A stretch of 64,000 bases of DNA from Bacteroidales bacterium (GTDB lineage Bacteria; Bacteroidota; Bacteroidia; Bacteroidales; Muribaculaceae), in the NCBI GenBank assembly GCA_900770215.1, contig CAAGJW010000012.1, positions 62,001-126,000 on the forward strand, given 5' to 3'. A program made the position numbers and the translations under genes. This document shows, one piece after another, positions 18,358-26,998 of this stretch (its first letter is position 1; each line of letters opens with the position of its first letter). Under the pieces are notes generated by a model. That model searched no databases, was not told the DNA's origin, and saw nothing but the letters and a program-made list of their open reading frames with translations.

Positions 18358-18415
18358 CCTATTATAGCACGAGCCACACGCGGGTGCGCTGTCTCACGTC
18401 ATGAAAGCACCGATA

Positions 18416-18445
18416 TTGCCATGTGCGGTAATTTTTGTACCTTTG
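18416..18445 (+). promoter_or_regulatory. Promoter of the AspT/YidE-like transporter
   Basis: TTG at 18416-18418 and TACCTTTG at 18438-18445, 19 bases apart, match the -33/-7 pair. The position excludes an earlier in-frame start and supports ATG 18489. Confidence 0.75.
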
Positions 18446-18488
18446 CACAAAATTTCTTCAATCAATCACAATCAACACACTCTTTTCT

Positions 18489-20171
18489 ATGGATTGGATA
18501 ATCGAACTCATTACGGGCAACAGCGTGGCACACGCTATCTTCATCTACTCCTTTGTCATCGCCATAGGCATGGCACTGGGCAAGATGAAAATCTTCGGTA
18601 TCTCGCTGGGTTCAATATTCGTACTCTTTGTGGGGCTCACGGTGGGCCACTTCGGCGCCGTGATCGACCCCAACATACTCAAGTTTATCCAAGAGTTTGG
18701 CCTCATCCTGTTTATCTTCTCGATAGGCCTGCAAGTGGGACCGTCGTTTTTCTCGTCGTTCAAGGAGGGCGGCCTGCTGCTCAACGGCCTGGCGCTGGCC
18801 ATCATAGGGCTCAACATCGTGGTGGCCCTGGCCATATACTACTGCACCGGCGATGTGAAGCCCAACGAAATCGTGGGCATCCTCTCGGGCAGTGTGACCA
18901 ACACGCCCGGACTGGGTGCCGCCCAGCAGTCGCTCATCGAGACACTGGGAGGCGAGGCCGCCCGCCCGCTCAACGAGTCGATGTCGATGGGCTATGCCGC
19001 CGCCTACCCTCTGGGCGTGGTGGGCATCATCCTGTCGATGATACTGGTGAAAGTGATCTTCAAGGTCGACGTCGAGAGCGACTCCAAGGCTGTGGAAGAG
19101 GACAAGGAGCAGAGCCTGCTTAAGCCACACGTGGTCACCTACGAGGCAACCAACCGCCTCATCTACGACTGCACCGTCGAGCGCATGCACGGCATCATCG
19201 ACCGCAACTTTGTGATATCGCGCATCAAGAAGCACGCTACCGGCGAGGTGGTGGTGCCCAAGGCCGACACCCGAATCGAGGCCCACGACCTGCTGCGCAT
19301 CGTGATGAGCGTGCAAGACGAGGAGGTGTTTGACGCCGTGATAGGCCCCAAGGTGGAGATGGACTGGAAGATGGAGCAGACGCCCGTGGTGTCGCGGCGC
19401 ATCGTGGTGACCAACAACGCCTACAGCGGTAAGAAAATAGGCCAGCTGCGCCTGCCCAAGGGCTACGGGCTGAACGCCACCCGCGTGAACCGTGCCGGCG
19501 TGGAACTGCTGGCCAGCGCCAACCTGAGCCTGCAAGTGGGCGACCGCATCACGGTGGTGGGCCAGCTCGACGACATCAACCGCCTGGCCTCCAACCTGGG
19601 CAACTCGGTGAAGCGCCTCAACCAGCCCAACATGTTCATGATGTTTATAGGCATCTTTGTGGGTATTCTCATCGGGTCGATACCCATCGCCATACCGGGC
19701 ATGGCAGTGCCCATGAAGCTCGGCCTCGCCGGCGGTCCCCTAATCGCAGCCATATGCCTGGGCCGCTGGGGCTACAAGATAAAGATTGTGACCTACACCT
19801 CGTCGAGCGCCAACCTCATGCTGCGCGAGCTGGGCATGTGCCTCTTCCTGGCCAGTGTGGGCCTTGCCGCCGGCGGCAATTTTGGCGCCACCGTGTTCAC
19901 CGCCACAGGAGCGCGCTGGGTGCTGTACGGCTTCATCATCACCTTCATTCCGCTCATGATCGTGGCCTCGCTGGCACGGGGCAAGTTTAAGATGAACTAC
20001 GGCACGCTCATGGGCCTGATATCGGGCTCCACCACCGACCCGCCAGCCCTGGCCTATGCCAACAAGACGTCGAACAACGACGCTCCTGCCGTGGCCTACT
20101 CCACTGTGTACCCACTCACCATGTTTATGCGCGTGATCACGGCACAAATTCTCATCCTGGTACTTGCCTAA
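18489..20171 (+). CDS. AspT/YidE-family transporter with two RCK_C domains
   Basis: Membrane transporter of 560 aa in the aspartate:alanine exchanger family. An N-terminal bundle of about five helices includes FVGLTVGHFGAVIDP and the SGSVTNTPGLGAA loop. Two TrkA-C/RCK_C regulatory domains follow at about residues 200-375 (for example VISRIKKHATGEVVVPKADT and LRLPKGYGLNATRVNRAG). A second bundle carries the matching loop SGSTTDPPALAYAN. The repeated GS.T..P.L.. loops are the family hallmark. The substrate is unknown; Bacteroidetes homologues are usually annotated only as putative transporters. Confidence 0.88.
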   Translation: MDWIIELITGNSVAHAIFIYSFVIAIGMALGKMKIFGISLGSIFVLFVGLTVGHFGAVIDPNILKFIQEFGLILFIFSIGLQVGPSFFSSFKEGGLLLNGLALAIIGLNIVVALAIYYCTGDVKPNEIVGILSGSVTNTPGLGAAQQSLIETLGGEAARPLNESMSMGYAAAYPLGVVGIILSMILVKVIFKVDVESDSKAVEEDKEQSLLKPHVVTYEATNRLIYDCTVERMHGIIDRNFVISRIKKHATGEVVVPKADTRIEAHDLLRIVMSVQDEEVFDAVIGPKVEMDWKMEQTPVVSRRIVVTNNAYSGKKIGQLRLPKGYGLNATRVNRAGVELLASANLSLQVGDRITVVGQLDDINRLASNLGNSVKRLNQPNMFMMFIGIFVGILIGSIPIAIPGMAVPMKLGLAGGPLIAAICLGRWGYKIKIVTYTSSSANLMLRELGMCLFLASVGLAAGGNFGATVFTATGARWVLYGFIITFIPLMIVASLARGKFKMNYGTLMGLISGSTTDPPALAYANKTSNNDAPAVAYSTVYPLTMFMRVITAQILILVLA

Positions 20172-20211
20172 CAGAGCCTGTTGCACCTATAGCGCAACAG
20201 CATGCAACAAG

Positions 20212-20262
20212 CGAGGAAGCCTCCACACAGCCGTGTGCACAAGCGGCGTGGGGGCTTCCTCG
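20212..20262. terminator. Bidirectional terminator between convergent genes
   Basis: CGAGGAAGCCTCCACAC and GTGGGGGCTTCCTCG form a long stem with one mismatch. T-rich sequence follows on the plus strand. It lies between the transporter and the convergent M64 gene. Confidence 0.75.
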
Positions 20263-20269
20263 TTCTTTA

Positions 20270-21568
20270 TTATTGATCGCTCTCGACCGGGGCGGTGTAG
20301 AAGTCGATCACGTGCTCAATAGCCTGGCGGCACACGGGGCAGAAGTAGGGCACGGCATTGGAGCGCATGCGGCAGTCGGGGTAGGCGCGGTACACCCCCT
20401 TCAGGCTGTAGCCAGCGCCCTCGTAGAGCCCGGGGCGGTCGAGGCGGGTGGAGTCGACCGGCGTGGGCACAGGGGTGTCGCTGCCCACAAGCCTCTCCCA
20501 CTTGCCCTTGAAATGGGCCAGCGTGGTGATGTTGGGCTCCCACGGCTCCACGTCGTGGGGATAGGTAGAATCCTCCTCACCCTCATAGGCATACTCATCG
20601 GCCAAGCCTGCAAAGCTGTGGCCAAACTCATGAACGATGACCTGGGCAAAACTCCTGTGATGGGTCGACGACAGGTCGTAGCTGTTGAGAATGCCACCGC
20701 CGCCATACTTGCTGCTGTTGACCAGCACGATGATGTGCTCATAGGGCAGGCCCGAGAGCACGTCGTGCAGGCGATTGAGCGCCAGGGTGGTGAGGTAGCG
20801 GTCGCTATAGAACGTGTTGAAATGGGACTGGAGCAGCGTGTTGCGCCACAAGCCATTGCCAGGCTCGCTGGTGCCGCTTTGGGCCGACGGGGCTGTGACG
20901 GCCACGATGTTGAACTTGCTGCGGTTGCTCTTGAAGGGCTCGTGGGCAAACAGGGCCTCGCAGGCCTCGTCGACGTCGGCCAGGAAGGTACCCATCTCGG
21001 CCTGCGTGTAGCCCTCGGCCACATAGGCGATGTGAATGCAGCGCAACGTGTCGGCAGCACGTTGCACGACCACATGAGGGGCAGTGCCTGCCGCATCGGT
21101 GTTGCGCACGAGAATGTCGCGAGGCGCCACCTGGTGGGTGAGCGAGGCCGTGATGCGGCGGCGGTTGTCGCGCAGGTCGATGGTGATGTCGACCGTGTCG
21201 ACGGGCATGGGCACGAGAAACACGTTTTCAAACGCGCGGCTGGCGACTTGTGCCTCGGGGCAGGTCAACCACTCCTGAAACAGCGTGGAGAATGAGTTGC
21301 GGTAGATTACCCGCCCAGTGCGATGCAGGCGCATGGTGAGCTGGCCATTGCCCTCGACTGGCAGCTCGGCCAGCCTGTAGCGCTTGCCCCACCAGCGGGC
21401 ACTCTTGGAGTAGCTGCCCAGGGCAATGTGCTGGCAGGCAGCGTTGCCCGAGAACACATAGTTCAGGCGCAGCGTGGTATCGCTGAAGTGGGTGTTGAAG
21501 TCGACGCGCTGTGCCTGCAAGGGCAAGCCCAGGAGCATTGCAACGGTGATGATGAGCTGGAGCTTCAT
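20270..21568 (-). CDS. M64-family (IgA-peptidase-type) secreted metallopeptidase
   Basis: 432 aa from ATG 21568, whose N-terminus (MKLQLIITVAMLLGLPLQAQ) is a signal peptide; a 46-codon extension would cross the promoter box. An N-terminal beta domain of the M64_N type is followed by the catalytic domain with VHEFGHSFAGLADEYAYEG. His313 and His317 bind zinc and Glu314 is the base, and the distal Asp/Glu region continues the signature of M64 enzymes. The family was founded on an IgA-cleaving peptidase from Clostridium ramosum, but most Bacteroidetes members are uncharacterised, so the true target is unknown. Confidence 0.9.
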   Translation of the reverse strand: MKLQLIITVAMLLGLPLQAQRVDFNTHFSDTTLRLNYVFSGNAACQHIALGSYSKSARWWGKRYRLAELPVEGNGQLTMRLHRTGRVIYRNSFSTLFQEWLTCPEAQVASRAFENVFLVPMPVDTVDITIDLRDNRRRITASLTHQVAPRDILVRNTDAAGTAPHVVVQRAADTLRCIHIAYVAEGYTQAEMGTFLADVDEACEALFAHEPFKSNRSKFNIVAVTAPSAQSGTSEPGNGLWRNTLLQSHFNTFYSDRYLTTLALNRLHDVLSGLPYEHIIVLVNSSKYGGGGILNSYDLSSTHHRSFAQVIVHEFGHSFAGLADEYAYEGEEDSTYPHDVEPWEPNITTLAHFKGKWERLVGSDTPVPTPVDSTRLDRPGLYEGAGYSLKGVYRAYPDCRMRSNAVPYFCPVCRQAIEHVIDFYTAPVESDQ

Positions 21569-21615
21569 GACTGAAAGAATTGATGCTAACGGTGTGGCAC
21601 AAAGCCGTGCCGCTG

Positions 21616-21623
21616 CAAACTTA
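21616..21623 (-). promoter_or_regulatory. -7 box for the M64 peptidase gene
   Basis: On the minus strand TAAGTTTG followed by C fits TAnnTTTG(C). It lies 47 bases before the ATG. Confidence 0.65.
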
Positions 21624-21720
21624 CGACATTTCCACGGCCCCTGCAAGAGGCCCAGGAGCCATCGTGGTCCAAAATAGCCCGAAAATATGCCCGATGGCAG
21701 GAACAAAACAAGATAAATAA

Positions 21721-21751
21721 TTGTGGCTGTGAAAAATAATTCATATCTTTG
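21721..21751 (+). promoter_or_regulatory. Promoter of pnp
   Basis: TTG at 21721-21723 and TATCTTTG at 21744-21751 are separated by 20 bases. The pnp ATG follows 30 bases later. Confidence 0.78.
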
Positions 21752-21781
21752 TCCGATTTTTTACTAGTATAATAAAATAAT

Positions 21782-24040
21782 ATGTTAACACCTACAAAGA
21801 AAACCATCGCCCTGGCTGACGGTCGCGAGATCAGCATTGAAACGGGTAGACTTGCTAAGCAAGCAGATGGAGCTGTTGAATTGCGCTTTGGCAACACAAT
21901 GTTGCTGGCCACAGTGTGTTCGGCCAAAGAGGCCGAGGAGGGGGCCGATTTCATGCCCCTGCAAGTTGAATACAAAGAGAAATACTCGTCGGTGGGCCGC
22001 TACCCCGGCGGTTTCACCAAGCGTGAAGGCCGCCCGAGCGACAACGAGATACTCACCGCCCGCCTGGTCGACCGCGTGCTGCGCCCGCTGTTCCCGTCCA
22101 ACTATCATGCCAACACGATAGTGAACGTGATCCTGTTTTCGAGCGACGGCGTAGACCAGCCCGATGCTTTTGCCGGCCTGGCTGCCAGCGCAGCCATCGC
22201 CGTGAGCGATGTCCCCTTTGAGGAGCCCATTGCCGAGGTGCGTGTGGCACGCATCAACGGCGAATTCGTCATCGATCCTACATTTGAACAGGCCAAAGAC
22301 GCTGACATAGAACTGATGGTAGGTGCTACATACGACAATATTATGATGGTCGAAGGTGAGATGGACGAATGCTCTGAAGACGAGCTCATCGCTGCCCTCA
22401 AGGCTGCCCACGAGGCAATCAAGCCCCTGTGCCTGATGCAGAAAGAGCTGGCTCAGGAGCTGGGCGTGGTCAAGCGCGAGTACTGCCACGAGACCGACGA
22501 CGAGGAGATACACGAGCGCATGCGCAAGGAGATCTATCCCAAGTGCTATGCCGTGGCCAAGGCCGGCAACGCCGATAAGCAATGGCGCAACGACAGCTTC
22601 CAGAAGGCCTTCGACGACTTCATGGAGACCATCCCCGAGGAGGAGCGCGAGGAGAAGACCCCGATGATCACCCGCTACTTCAACGAGATACAGCGCGACG
22701 CCGTGCGCCGCTGCATTCTCGACGAGGGCATACGCATGGATGGCCGCCGCCTCGACGAGATAAGGCCCATCACGTGCATCCCCGACTACCTGCCTGGTCC
22801 TCACGGGTCGGCCCTGTTCCAGCGTGGCGAGACCCAGGCACTGGCAACCGTGACCCTGGGCACCAAGCTCGACGAGAAGCTCGTCGACGACGCCCTGGTG
22901 CGCTACGACGAGCGCTTCTTGCTGCACTACAACTTCCCGGGCTTTGCCACCGGCGAGGCCAAGGCAGCCCGCGGCATCAGCCGTCGCGAGATAGGTCACG
23001 GCAACCTGGCACGCCGCGCCCTGAAGCGCATGCTCCCGCCCGACCTGCCCTACACGGTGCGCGTGGTGAGCGACATCCTGGAGTCGAACGGCTCGTCGTC
23101 GATGGCTACCGTGTGTGCCGGCTGCATGGCTTTGCTCGATGCCGGCGTGAAGCTCAAGAAGCCGGTGGCCGGCGTGGCCATGGGCTTGATAAGCGACGAG
23201 GGCAACGTGAAGCATGCCATCTTGAGCGACATTCTGGGTGATGAAGACCACCTGGGCGACATGGATTTCAAGGTGACTGGCACCGTCGACGGCATCACTG
23301 CCACACAGATGGACATCAAGTGCGACGGTCTGCCCTATGAAATTCTTGAGAAGGCACTGCAGCAAGCCAAGGAAGGCCGCCTGCACATCCTCAAGCTCAT
23401 CAACGAGGCCATACCCGAGCCTCGTGCCGACTACAAGCCTCAAGTGCCGCGCATCGTGCACATGACCGTCGACAAGGACTTCATAGGCGCCATCATAGGC
23501 AAGGGCGGCGAGGTGATACAAGGCATACAGGAAGACACGGGTGCCATCGTCACCATCGATGAGATCGACGGCAAGGGAGAAATCGACATCAGCGCTCCCG
23601 ACAAGGCCAAGATCAATGCTGCCGTAGAGCGCATCAAGGCCATCATCGCCGTGCCCGAGATCGACAAGGTGTATGAGGGCCCGGTGAAGAGCATCCTCGA
23701 CTTTGGCGCATTTGTCGAGTTCATGCCTGGCCGCGACGGCCTGCTGCACATCAGCGAGATAAGCTGGGACCGTCTTGAGAACATGGAGGCCAGCGGCTTG
23801 CACGAGGGCGACATCGTGAAGGTGAAGCTCATCGAGATCGACAAGAAGACGGGCAAATACCGCCTGAGCATGCGTGCCCTGCAAGACAAGCCCGAGGGCT
23901 GGACCGAGCGCAAGGGCGGCGAGCGCCGCGGTGGCGAGCGCCGTGGCGAGGGTCGTGGCCCACGCCGCAGCGAGGGCCGTGGTCCACGTCGCGAGAGCCG
24001 CGGTCCACGCCGTGAGCCTCGCCAGCAAGACGAGCAGTAA
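21782..24040 (+). CDS. pnp: Polyribonucleotide nucleotidyltransferase
   Basis: Trimeric 3'-to-5' phosphorolytic exoribonuclease that turns RNA plus phosphate into nucleoside diphosphates. 752 aa with the full domain order: first RNase PH-like domain from about residue 10, alpha-helical linker, second RNase PH domain (FPGFATGEAKAARGISRREI, SNGSSSMATVCAG), KH domain (VDKDFIGAIIGKGGEVIQGI at about 560) and S1 domain (GPVKSILDFGAFVEFMPGRD). The last ~45 residues are an Arg/Gly-rich low-complexity tail of RGGERRGEGRGPRR-type repeats, making it longer than the roughly 700-residue norm. It stands opposite rng, so two RNA-turnover enzymes converge here. Confidence 0.97.
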   Translation: MLTPTKKTIALADGREISIETGRLAKQADGAVELRFGNTMLLATVCSAKEAEEGADFMPLQVEYKEKYSSVGRYPGGFTKREGRPSDNEILTARLVDRVLRPLFPSNYHANTIVNVILFSSDGVDQPDAFAGLAASAAIAVSDVPFEEPIAEVRVARINGEFVIDPTFEQAKDADIELMVGATYDNIMMVEGEMDECSEDELIAALKAAHEAIKPLCLMQKELAQELGVVKREYCHETDDEEIHERMRKEIYPKCYAVAKAGNADKQWRNDSFQKAFDDFMETIPEEEREEKTPMITRYFNEIQRDAVRRCILDEGIRMDGRRLDEIRPITCIPDYLPGPHGSALFQRGETQALATVTLGTKLDEKLVDDALVRYDERFLLHYNFPGFATGEAKAARGISRREIGHGNLARRALKRMLPPDLPYTVRVVSDILESNGSSSMATVCAGCMALLDAGVKLKKPVAGVAMGLISDEGNVKHAILSDILGDEDHLGDMDFKVTGTVDGITATQMDIKCDGLPYEILEKALQQAKEGRLHILKLINEAIPEPRADYKPQVPRIVHMTVDKDFIGAIIGKGGEVIQGIQEDTGAIVTIDEIDGKGEIDISAPDKAKINAAVERIKAIIAVPEIDKVYEGPVKSILDFGAFVEFMPGRDGLLHISEISWDRLENMEASGLHEGDIVKVKLIEIDKKTGKYRLSMRALQDKPEGWTERKGGERRGGERRGEGRGPRRSEGRGPRRESRGPRREPRQQDEQ

Positions 24041-24097
24041 CAACCGAAAACTACCACGCCTCTTGCCCCCAATAGGGACAGGAGGCGTTGATATCAC

Positions 24098-24135
24098 ATC
24101 GCCAGAGCCTTCACGTGAAGGCCCTGGCGATTTTA
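24098..24135 (+). terminator. Terminator of pnp
   Basis: ATCGCCAG and CTGGCGAT, with an inner GCCTTCACGTGAAGGC palindrome, form a long stem followed by TTTAT. Two copies of a 15-base unit containing ATTGCACTACCCC follow at about 24136-24170. The rest of 24041-24354 holds no gene. Confidence 0.78.
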
Positions 24136-24192
24136 TATTGCACTACCCCATATTGCACTACCCCACTGTGGCGAGGCCCGCACTATAGCACG

Positions 24193-24243
24193 CAAAAGTC
24201 CCACAGCCAGGAGGCGGTGGTATTGTGCCTCGGCTGCGGGACT
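24193..24243 (-). terminator. Putative terminator downstream of rng
   Basis: Read on the minus strand, AGTCCCGCAGCC and GGCTGTGGGACT pair around a loop rich in G/C and are followed by TTTTGCG. Confidence 0.55.
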
Positions 24244-24354
24244 CGTGCTTTGTTTCCTTTTTTACAACTATCGCTCAGCTCCCATCAAGTAAAGATTGTC
24301 TCGCCCTGCCGCCGCCTTGCATTGTGCGGGAGGGACAGAATGGGCACGGGCGCA

Positions 24355-25983
24355 TCAGTTGTCTAAATTGCGCTGGTTCTTGGAGCGGCGTTCTTTCTTG
24401 CTCTGCGAACTGCTTGTGTCTTTCTCTTCTTTAAGGTCGATTTCGTTGTGATCCTTGTCGAGCACCTTGTATTGCAGGTAGGCCAGCGACTGGTCGGGCA
24501 GGATTTTAAACTTGCGTCCAAACTCACGACGCCACTTGAAGTACTCGCTGATGATGCCCTTCTTGAGATAGGCTTCGACAAAGGGGTGGACATACATTGT
24601 GAATCGGTCGACATGCAGGTCGTTGATCAAGTAGGAAATTTTGTCTTTGAGCATGTCGGTAAACAACAGCGAAGGCTGGATCTCGCCCTTACCTCCACAC
24701 GAAGGGCAGGTCTCGGCAGTGACGATGTCGAGGGCCGGGCGCACGCGCTGCCGCGTGATTTGCATGAGCCCGAACTTGCTCAGGGGCAAGATATTGTGGC
24801 GGGCACGGTCCTTTTGCATCACTTCTCGCATGTGGTCGTAGAGGGCCTGGCGGTGTTCGGCCTTGGCCATGTCGATAAAGTCGATGACGATGATGCCGCC
24901 CATGTCGCGCAGGCGCAGCTGGCGGGCGATCTCGTCGGCAGCGAGCAGGTTCACGTCGAGCGCATTGCTCTCCTGGTCGCTCGACGCTCTCGAGCGGTTG
25001 CCCGAGTTGACATCGATCACATGCAGTGCTTCGGTTGTTTCAATAATAATGTATGCGCCCGACTTGAACGATACCGTTTTGCCGAACGACGACTTGATTT
25101 GCCTGGTGACATTAAACTTGTCGAAGATAGGCGTCTCGTCGGTGTAAATCTTCACGATATCGGCACGGTCGGGGGCGATTAGGCTCACATAGTGGTGAAT
25201 TTGGTCGAAAATCTCGGCGTTGTTCACGTGGATGCTTTCGAAGTCGGGGCTGAAGACGTCGCGTATCAAGCTCACGGCCCGGCTCTCCTCCTCGTAGACG
25301 AGCTCGGGGGCCTGGGCATGTTGAATCTTGGCAACAGCATCGTCCCAGCTTTTCACCAGCACTTTCATCTCGGCATTGAGTTCGGCGGCGCGCTTGTTTT
25401 CGGCCGACGTGCGAATGATGACGCCGAAGTGGGCGGGCTTGATGCTCTCCACGAGGCGGCGCAGGCGCATTTTCTCGGCCGAGTCTTTGATCTTTTGCGA
25501 CACCGAAATCTTGTCGTTAAACGGTATCAGGACCATGAAGCGTCCTGTGAAGGTGATTTCGGTAGTCAACCGGGGGCCCTTGGTCGAAATGGGCTCTTTG
25601 GCAACTTGCACGATGAGCTCCTGTCCTTGCGTGAGCACGTCGGCGACCGAGCCGTGCTTGTTGATGTCGGGCTTGAATTTCACCTTCGACAGGCTCGGGG
25701 GCTTTTTCCCGGGATTTTGGCGCACCGTTTTGATGTAGTCGCTGTAGGTGCTGAACTGTGATCCTAAATCAAGGTAATGAAGAAACGCGTCTTTGCTGTA
25801 GCCCACATTCACAAATGCGGCATTCAAGCCAGGCATGAGTTTCTTCACCTTGGCAAAGTAGAGGTTGCCGACGGCATAGGAGGCATCTCGCGACTCCTTC
25901 TGCAGCGATACCAGCCGTCCGTCTTCGAGCAGGGCGGTCGATATGTCGGCGGGTTGTACGTCAACTACAAGTTCACTTTTCAT
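24355..25983 (-). CDS. rng: Ribonuclease E/G-family endoribonuclease (RNase G type)
   Basis: Single-strand-specific endoribonuclease involved in mRNA decay and rRNA maturation, 542 aa. The N-terminal S1 domain has YFAKVKKLMPGLNAAFVNVG. The DNase I-like catalytic core has HVIDVNSGNRS and GIIVIDFIDM, carrying the two magnesium-binding Asp residues. The zinc-link is TCPSCGG. The S1 region is interrupted by an extended insertion, and the C-terminus ends in a short Lys/Ser-rich tail with no long degradosome scaffold, so RNase G fits better than RNase E. Its leader carries strong inverted repeats (see 26019-26104). Confidence 0.95.
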   Translation of the reverse strand: MKSELVVDVQPADISTALLEDGRLVSLQKESRDASYAVGNLYFAKVKKLMPGLNAAFVNVGYSKDAFLHYLDLGSQFSTYSDYIKTVRQNPGKKPPSLSKVKFKPDINKHGSVADVLTQGQELIVQVAKEPISTKGPRLTTEITFTGRFMVLIPFNDKISVSQKIKDSAEKMRLRRLVESIKPAHFGVIIRTSAENKRAAELNAEMKVLVKSWDDAVAKIQHAQAPELVYEEESRAVSLIRDVFSPDFESIHVNNAEIFDQIHHYVSLIAPDRADIVKIYTDETPIFDKFNVTRQIKSSFGKTVSFKSGAYIIIETTEALHVIDVNSGNRSRASSDQESNALDVNLLAADEIARQLRLRDMGGIIVIDFIDMAKAEHRQALYDHMREVMQKDRARHNILPLSKFGLMQITRQRVRPALDIVTAETCPSCGGKGEIQPSLLFTDMLKDKISYLINDLHVDRFTMYVHPFVEAYLKKGIISEYFKWRREFGRKFKILPDQSLAYLQYKVLDKDHNEIDLKEEKDTSSSQSKKERRSKNQRNLDN

Positions 25984-26018
25984 TGTGAGGAAGTAGATTT
26001 AGCCACACGCTACTCACA

Positions 26019-26104
26019 CAGAGTGGCACTCTGTATTAAAACACCGAGAACAAACTCTCGCGCAGCGCTCGTAACCGAGACCAGGGCTTGAAGAGTTTGT
26101 TCTC
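26019..26104 (-). promoter_or_regulatory. Structured leader between the small ribosomal gene and rng
   Basis: Two strong inverted repeats are visible: CAGAGTGGCACTCTG (26019-26033, nearly perfect palindrome) and a 13-bp stem GAGAACAAACTCT / AGAGTTTGTTCTC (26046-26058 with 26092-26104), followed on the minus strand by GGTGTTTT. This could be a weak terminator/attenuator or an mRNA structure in the rng 5' region. Confidence 0.55.
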
Positions 26105-26130
26105 AGTATTGTGTGACTCACCCAGAAAGA

Positions 26131-26223
26131 TTATTTCTTAGATTTGTGTCTATTCTTTCTAAGTCTTTTCTTGCGCTTGTGCGTGGCCATCTTGTGGCCT
26201 TTTCTTTTCTTTCCGCTTGGCAT
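26131..26223 (-). CDS. AURKAIP1/COX24-domain small ribosomal protein
   Basis: A 30-residue, extremely basic protein (MPSGKKRKGHKMATHKRKKR and ten more residues ending HKSKK). The K.RKGHKMATHKRKKRLRKNR core is the domain shared with the mitochondrial ribosomal protein mS38 (AURKAIP1/COX24). Bacteroidetes encode it as a tiny protein of the small subunit, related in fold to bS22. It lies between the second HU gene and rng on the same strand. A near-match to the -7 box, TATCTTTT, lies at 26254-26261. The tract of lysine and arginine codons and the exact family match make this a confident call despite its size. Confidence 0.9.
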   Translation of the reverse strand: MPSGKKRKGHKMATHKRKKRLRKNRHKSKK

Positions 26224-26349
26224 ATTGTTACTTAGTTTAAAATTAAATTATTAAAAAGATATTGTATATAATATTGTCTCAACAATTGCAGCGACAAGGC
26301 ATTGCCTCGCTCGCTGGCGGCAGGGGCAAGAGCCGTGTGCAGTGTTTTT

Positions 26350-26622
26350 TTATTTCACCTGCTCCATGAACACCTTGGCTGGCTTGAAAGCCGGAATCTT
26401 GTGCTCTGGGATGATGATGGTGGTGTTTTTAGAGATGTTGCGTGCAGTCTTCTGCGAGCGTGTCTTCACGATGAAGCTGCCGAAACCACGCAAGTACACA
26501 TTCTCACCGCTGGCCAGAGAGTCCTTCACTGTTTCCATGAATTTCTCCAGTGTTTCGAGTACCGAAGCCTTGTCAATACCTGTAGATTTTGAGATTTCGC
26601 TTACGATGTCTGCCTTAGTCAT
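26350..26622 (-). CDS. HU/IHF-family DNA-binding protein (second copy)
   Basis: 90 aa from ATG 26622 (MTKADIVSEISKSTGIDKAS). It keeps the HU/IHF fold: dimer helices, GFGSFIVKTR, the DNA-binding arm (RNISKNTTIIIPEHKIPAFKP) with tip proline, and a short tail. It differs widely from the 12685-12957 protein, and the arm resembles the IHF-like group of Bacteroidetes. A 22-residue upstream extension is open but has no support. A candidate -7 box is GATATTTG on the minus strand at 26765-26772. Confidence 0.93.
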   Translation of the reverse strand: MTKADIVSEISKSTGIDKASVLETLEKFMETVKDSLASGENVYLRGFGSFIVKTRSQKTARNISKNTTIIIPEHKIPAFKPAKVFMEQVK

Positions 26623-26917
26623 TGTAAATTGTGTTTTATTTAATTTAAAATGTTTAGAATAATCATTTAGTGCAAAATAAAGAGCCATTCCCTTAGCAGC
26701 TATCTGCCAGCAGTTTAAGCATGCAGAGTCGCCGTTGAAGAGGTGGTCTCGGTTTTTGCAAGTGCAAATATCGCAATTTTTTTTTAATTAGCCGCCCTTT
26801 CCCTCTCTTTTTTATCAATAAAATTTGTTTTTTATCAATTGTTTAGGGATTATTCGGGCTTCGTTGTCGAGGCTTGTCGCAGCGAGAAAAACGGCCACCG
26901 CCGGCAGCCCACACATT

Positions 26918-26951
26918 AAAAAGAGAGGCGCGCGCGAGTGCGCCCCTCTCT
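26918..26951 (-). terminator. Terminator of the outer-membrane barrel gene
   Basis: On the minus strand AGAGAGGGGCGC and GCGCCTCTCT pair and are followed by TTTTTAA. Apart from this hairpin and the upstream region of the HU gene, the 26623-26998 gap shows nothing. Confidence 0.8.
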
Positions 26952-26998
26952 CAAGCTCTCTCAAGGTTGAAACACCTCGTCGCGCAACCCGCGAGGGG

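Noticed and set aside
21785..24097. A 770-codon frame antisense to pnp
   Set aside because: Shadow of pnp with no recognisable domain.
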